From contig JAUIFE010000024.1 in the NCBI GenBank assembly GCA_030429565.1, positions 61,265 through 125,264 on the forward strand: 64,000 nucleotides of DNA. The letters are read 5' to 3'. The position numbers and the translations under genes are program-made. Position 1 is the stretch's first letter; every line of letters begins with the position of its first letter. Positions 53,701 to 56,700 of this stretch are shown piece after piece. The stretch is from Holophagae bacterium. GTDB taxonomy: Bacteria; Acidobacteriota; Holophagae; Acanthopleuribacterales; Acanthopleuribacteraceae. A model generated the notes under the pieces. It did no database searches, was not told the origin of the DNA, and was given only the letters and a program-made list of their open reading frames with translations.

Positions 53701-56700
53701 GATGTTACTCGCTGAAGTTACCGCTGTGCCGGGGTCCCTGCAGGCGCTTGCCTTGCCCGTGAGCGTCGCTGCCGAACATGTCGAGCCCGACGCAAACTTG
53801 GCGGCTCGCCTCGCCGTTGCGGGCCTTGCGTTTTACCATAGCGGGCAACGATTACTGGTGATTAGCCACCGCGCCGTTGATTTGGCCGCGCTGATCGACC
53901 CGCTCACGACGGCCGAGATCGATACGCTGGCCGCCTACTGCCGGCCGGGCCGTCTCATCGCGCCGGTTTCTTGGGAGCAGCGACGCAACCTCGTTCATTC
54001 TGAGCATTTGCGCCAATCGGCGTGGAACATTCAACACCTGTTCGCCTGCCACCGCCGGCAGCTCGATCCGGCGCTTCTGAATCAGGCCGTCGCTGTGACA
54101 GCCCGCGAGCAAGCAGTGTTGCGTACGACTTTTCGCGACGTTGGCGAATCCTGGCTACAAGAGGTCGCGGCCACAGCCGAGCTAGAAGTGCAAGTACTGC
54201 ACGCGGACAGTCGCGCCGCGCTGCAACACCGCCTCGCCGTGATGCGGACCGCGTTAATTGACGTCACCAACGGACCGTTGATTAGCGTGTTTTTGGGGCG
54301 TGTGCCCGAGGGGGATTTTCTGGGTTTCTTGGCGCACCATGCCGTCGCCGACGCCTTCACCTGCAGCATGTTGTTCGCGCGGTTGATGACTTGTTATCGG
54401 CAGCTTGAGGCCGGCGCGTCGCCGCAACCCGTGGTTTGTCAACCCTATTGGCAATACAGCCTGGGCCAGGCCGATCACGCGCTTTATCGCGCCCCCGCAA
54501 GTGCGCGTTTCTGGCGCGACCAGCTCGCCGACGCGCCCGCTTTGCGATTGCCTTACCGCGTGGATCCAAATAGCTTGTGCGCCGATGATCTGGCCGATGG
54601 CGAAAGCCACACCCTGTCGCTCTCACAAGCTCTTTGCGATGCGGTGCAACAGTTCGGTGTGGCCCACGACATTACCTACACCCAGCTTTTTACCGCCGCC
54701 ATCGGTTGGTTGCTGTCTGCCGGTATGGGCAACCAAAAGCCCTTAGTCCAGTTTTTCCACAACCAACGCGACCGCGCCGACTTGCTGCCGACCCTGGGTG
54801 AGTTCACCAACGTTTTGTTTTTGCCGCTCGCTTGCGACGGGGTCGACAGCGTGCTCGATCTGCTGCGCCGCGTGCAACGCGATACCCTCAACAGCTTGCG
54901 TTACGCCAAATACGATTTCGAGGCCATGCTGGCCGCCGCCTCCATTGAGGATATTGCCGCCTATCATCAACTGCGCGGCACCGTCATCATCGACAGTGCC
55001 GACATCGACAGTGGTACCAACGAAGCCGGTGTTGAGTTCGGTCACTCGCTCACCAACGAAACACCCCAGTCGGCCGAGGCTTCATTCAGCGCGCCGGCCG
55101 TGGCCTCGCTGTTCTTCCAGTTGCTCAAAGTTGATGGTGCGCTGCATCTGGTTTGTGCTTATCGCCGTGCCCTGTTCGCTGCACGCGAGATGAAGGCGTT
55201 GACCAATCTGATCGTGCAGGTCGTCGAAGCCATGGTGCAACAGCCCTCGCGCGCCTTGACCCATCTGGCTGAAAGTTTTGCCGCGCCCTTGGCTGAATGG
55301 CGACGCCGCACCGATCGCTTCTTGCCTCAAGCCACCGTCGCCGCCCGCACCGGCCGAGCTTTTGTGCCTGAATGTCAGCGCATCAATCCCGTTAAACAGG
55401 GGCGACCGGTCTTCTGGGTACACGGCGGTTTTGGTGACGCCGGCGTGTATATTCCCTTGGCCGAACAACTGCAGCGTCCCTTCCACGGTATTCAAGCCGT
55501 CGGCCTCTACGACGACAAAACGCCTTTGGCCGGGGTGCCCATCATCGCGGACGCCTACACCGACATGATTCTCGCCGTTCAGCCAGAGGGTCCTTACGAT
55601 CTCGGCGGCTATTCGATTGGCGGTGTGTTCGCCTACGAAATCGCCCACCGCTTACAGACCCGCGGCGCCACCGTGCGCAGCTTGACCCTGCTCGATCCAC
55701 TGTATCCGCCGGCCATGGAATTGATCTCAACCGATGCCTACGACGCGATTCGTTTCGTCGCTGTGGCACTGGTCAACATGGCCGGCGGCGATTGGCAACG
55801 CGCCGAAGCCGGGCCGACGCCGCCCGCGCGTGACGCCGGTGCTGAGCCCGCCGCGTTGGTCGAGGCCTTTTCCGACTACTGTTTGGCCGCCGGCGTGCAG
55901 CGCCCGCGTGATTGGATTAAGGCCTACATTGAAAAAATGATTCGCATACAACTCGGTTTCCAAGTGGCCGATCATCAACCTGCACCATTGCTCGGCCCCA
56001 TAGAACACGTCCAGTACTTTAAAAATCGCGGCGGCCTGTTTTTTGGCGCTGATCGCACCATCAGTGGGCGCGATCGCGATCCGCTCGACGGGGTCGACTA
56101 CTGGTCGCCCTGGGCCGAGCATTTACCCAATGTGGTTTTCGAAGAAATTCCCGCCGCCGGTCATTTGAGTTTGCTCGCCGAGCCTGAGGCCGTGGCCCAA
56201 ATCGGCGCTTACTGTCGTCGCCTCTACGCCGCCGCAGCCGACCCCGTTCTGGCGCCCGTTCCCGAGGCGGATGCGGTCGCCGGTGATCAAGTCGCTGACG
56301 ATGTATGTGCCGTTCTCACCGATCTGCTTGAGCCCGTTGAGCAATCCGTCGCGCTCGATGCAAGTCTTGCGGAACTAGGCGTTAACTCCTTATTAACCGT
56401 TCAGTTGCTACAGGCGTTACAGGTGACTTTCGGGCTGACTTTGGACCTCAGTTCTTTGGCCAAATGCGAGACCGTTGCTGACTTGGTCGCACTTATCAAC
56501 GATCAACTCGGTATTGGCACGCCCGCCTTGGCCCTCTCCGCCGCACCACCGACCTTCCCCGAGCTCGTGCGCTTGAACAGCGGCCGTGGCGGGCGACCCG
56601 TGTTTTGGATACACGGCGGTTTGGGCGGCGTCGAGGGTTACCAACGTCTCGCTGAGGGCTGTGCGCGACCCTTCTACGGTATTCAGGCGCGCGGTCGCCA

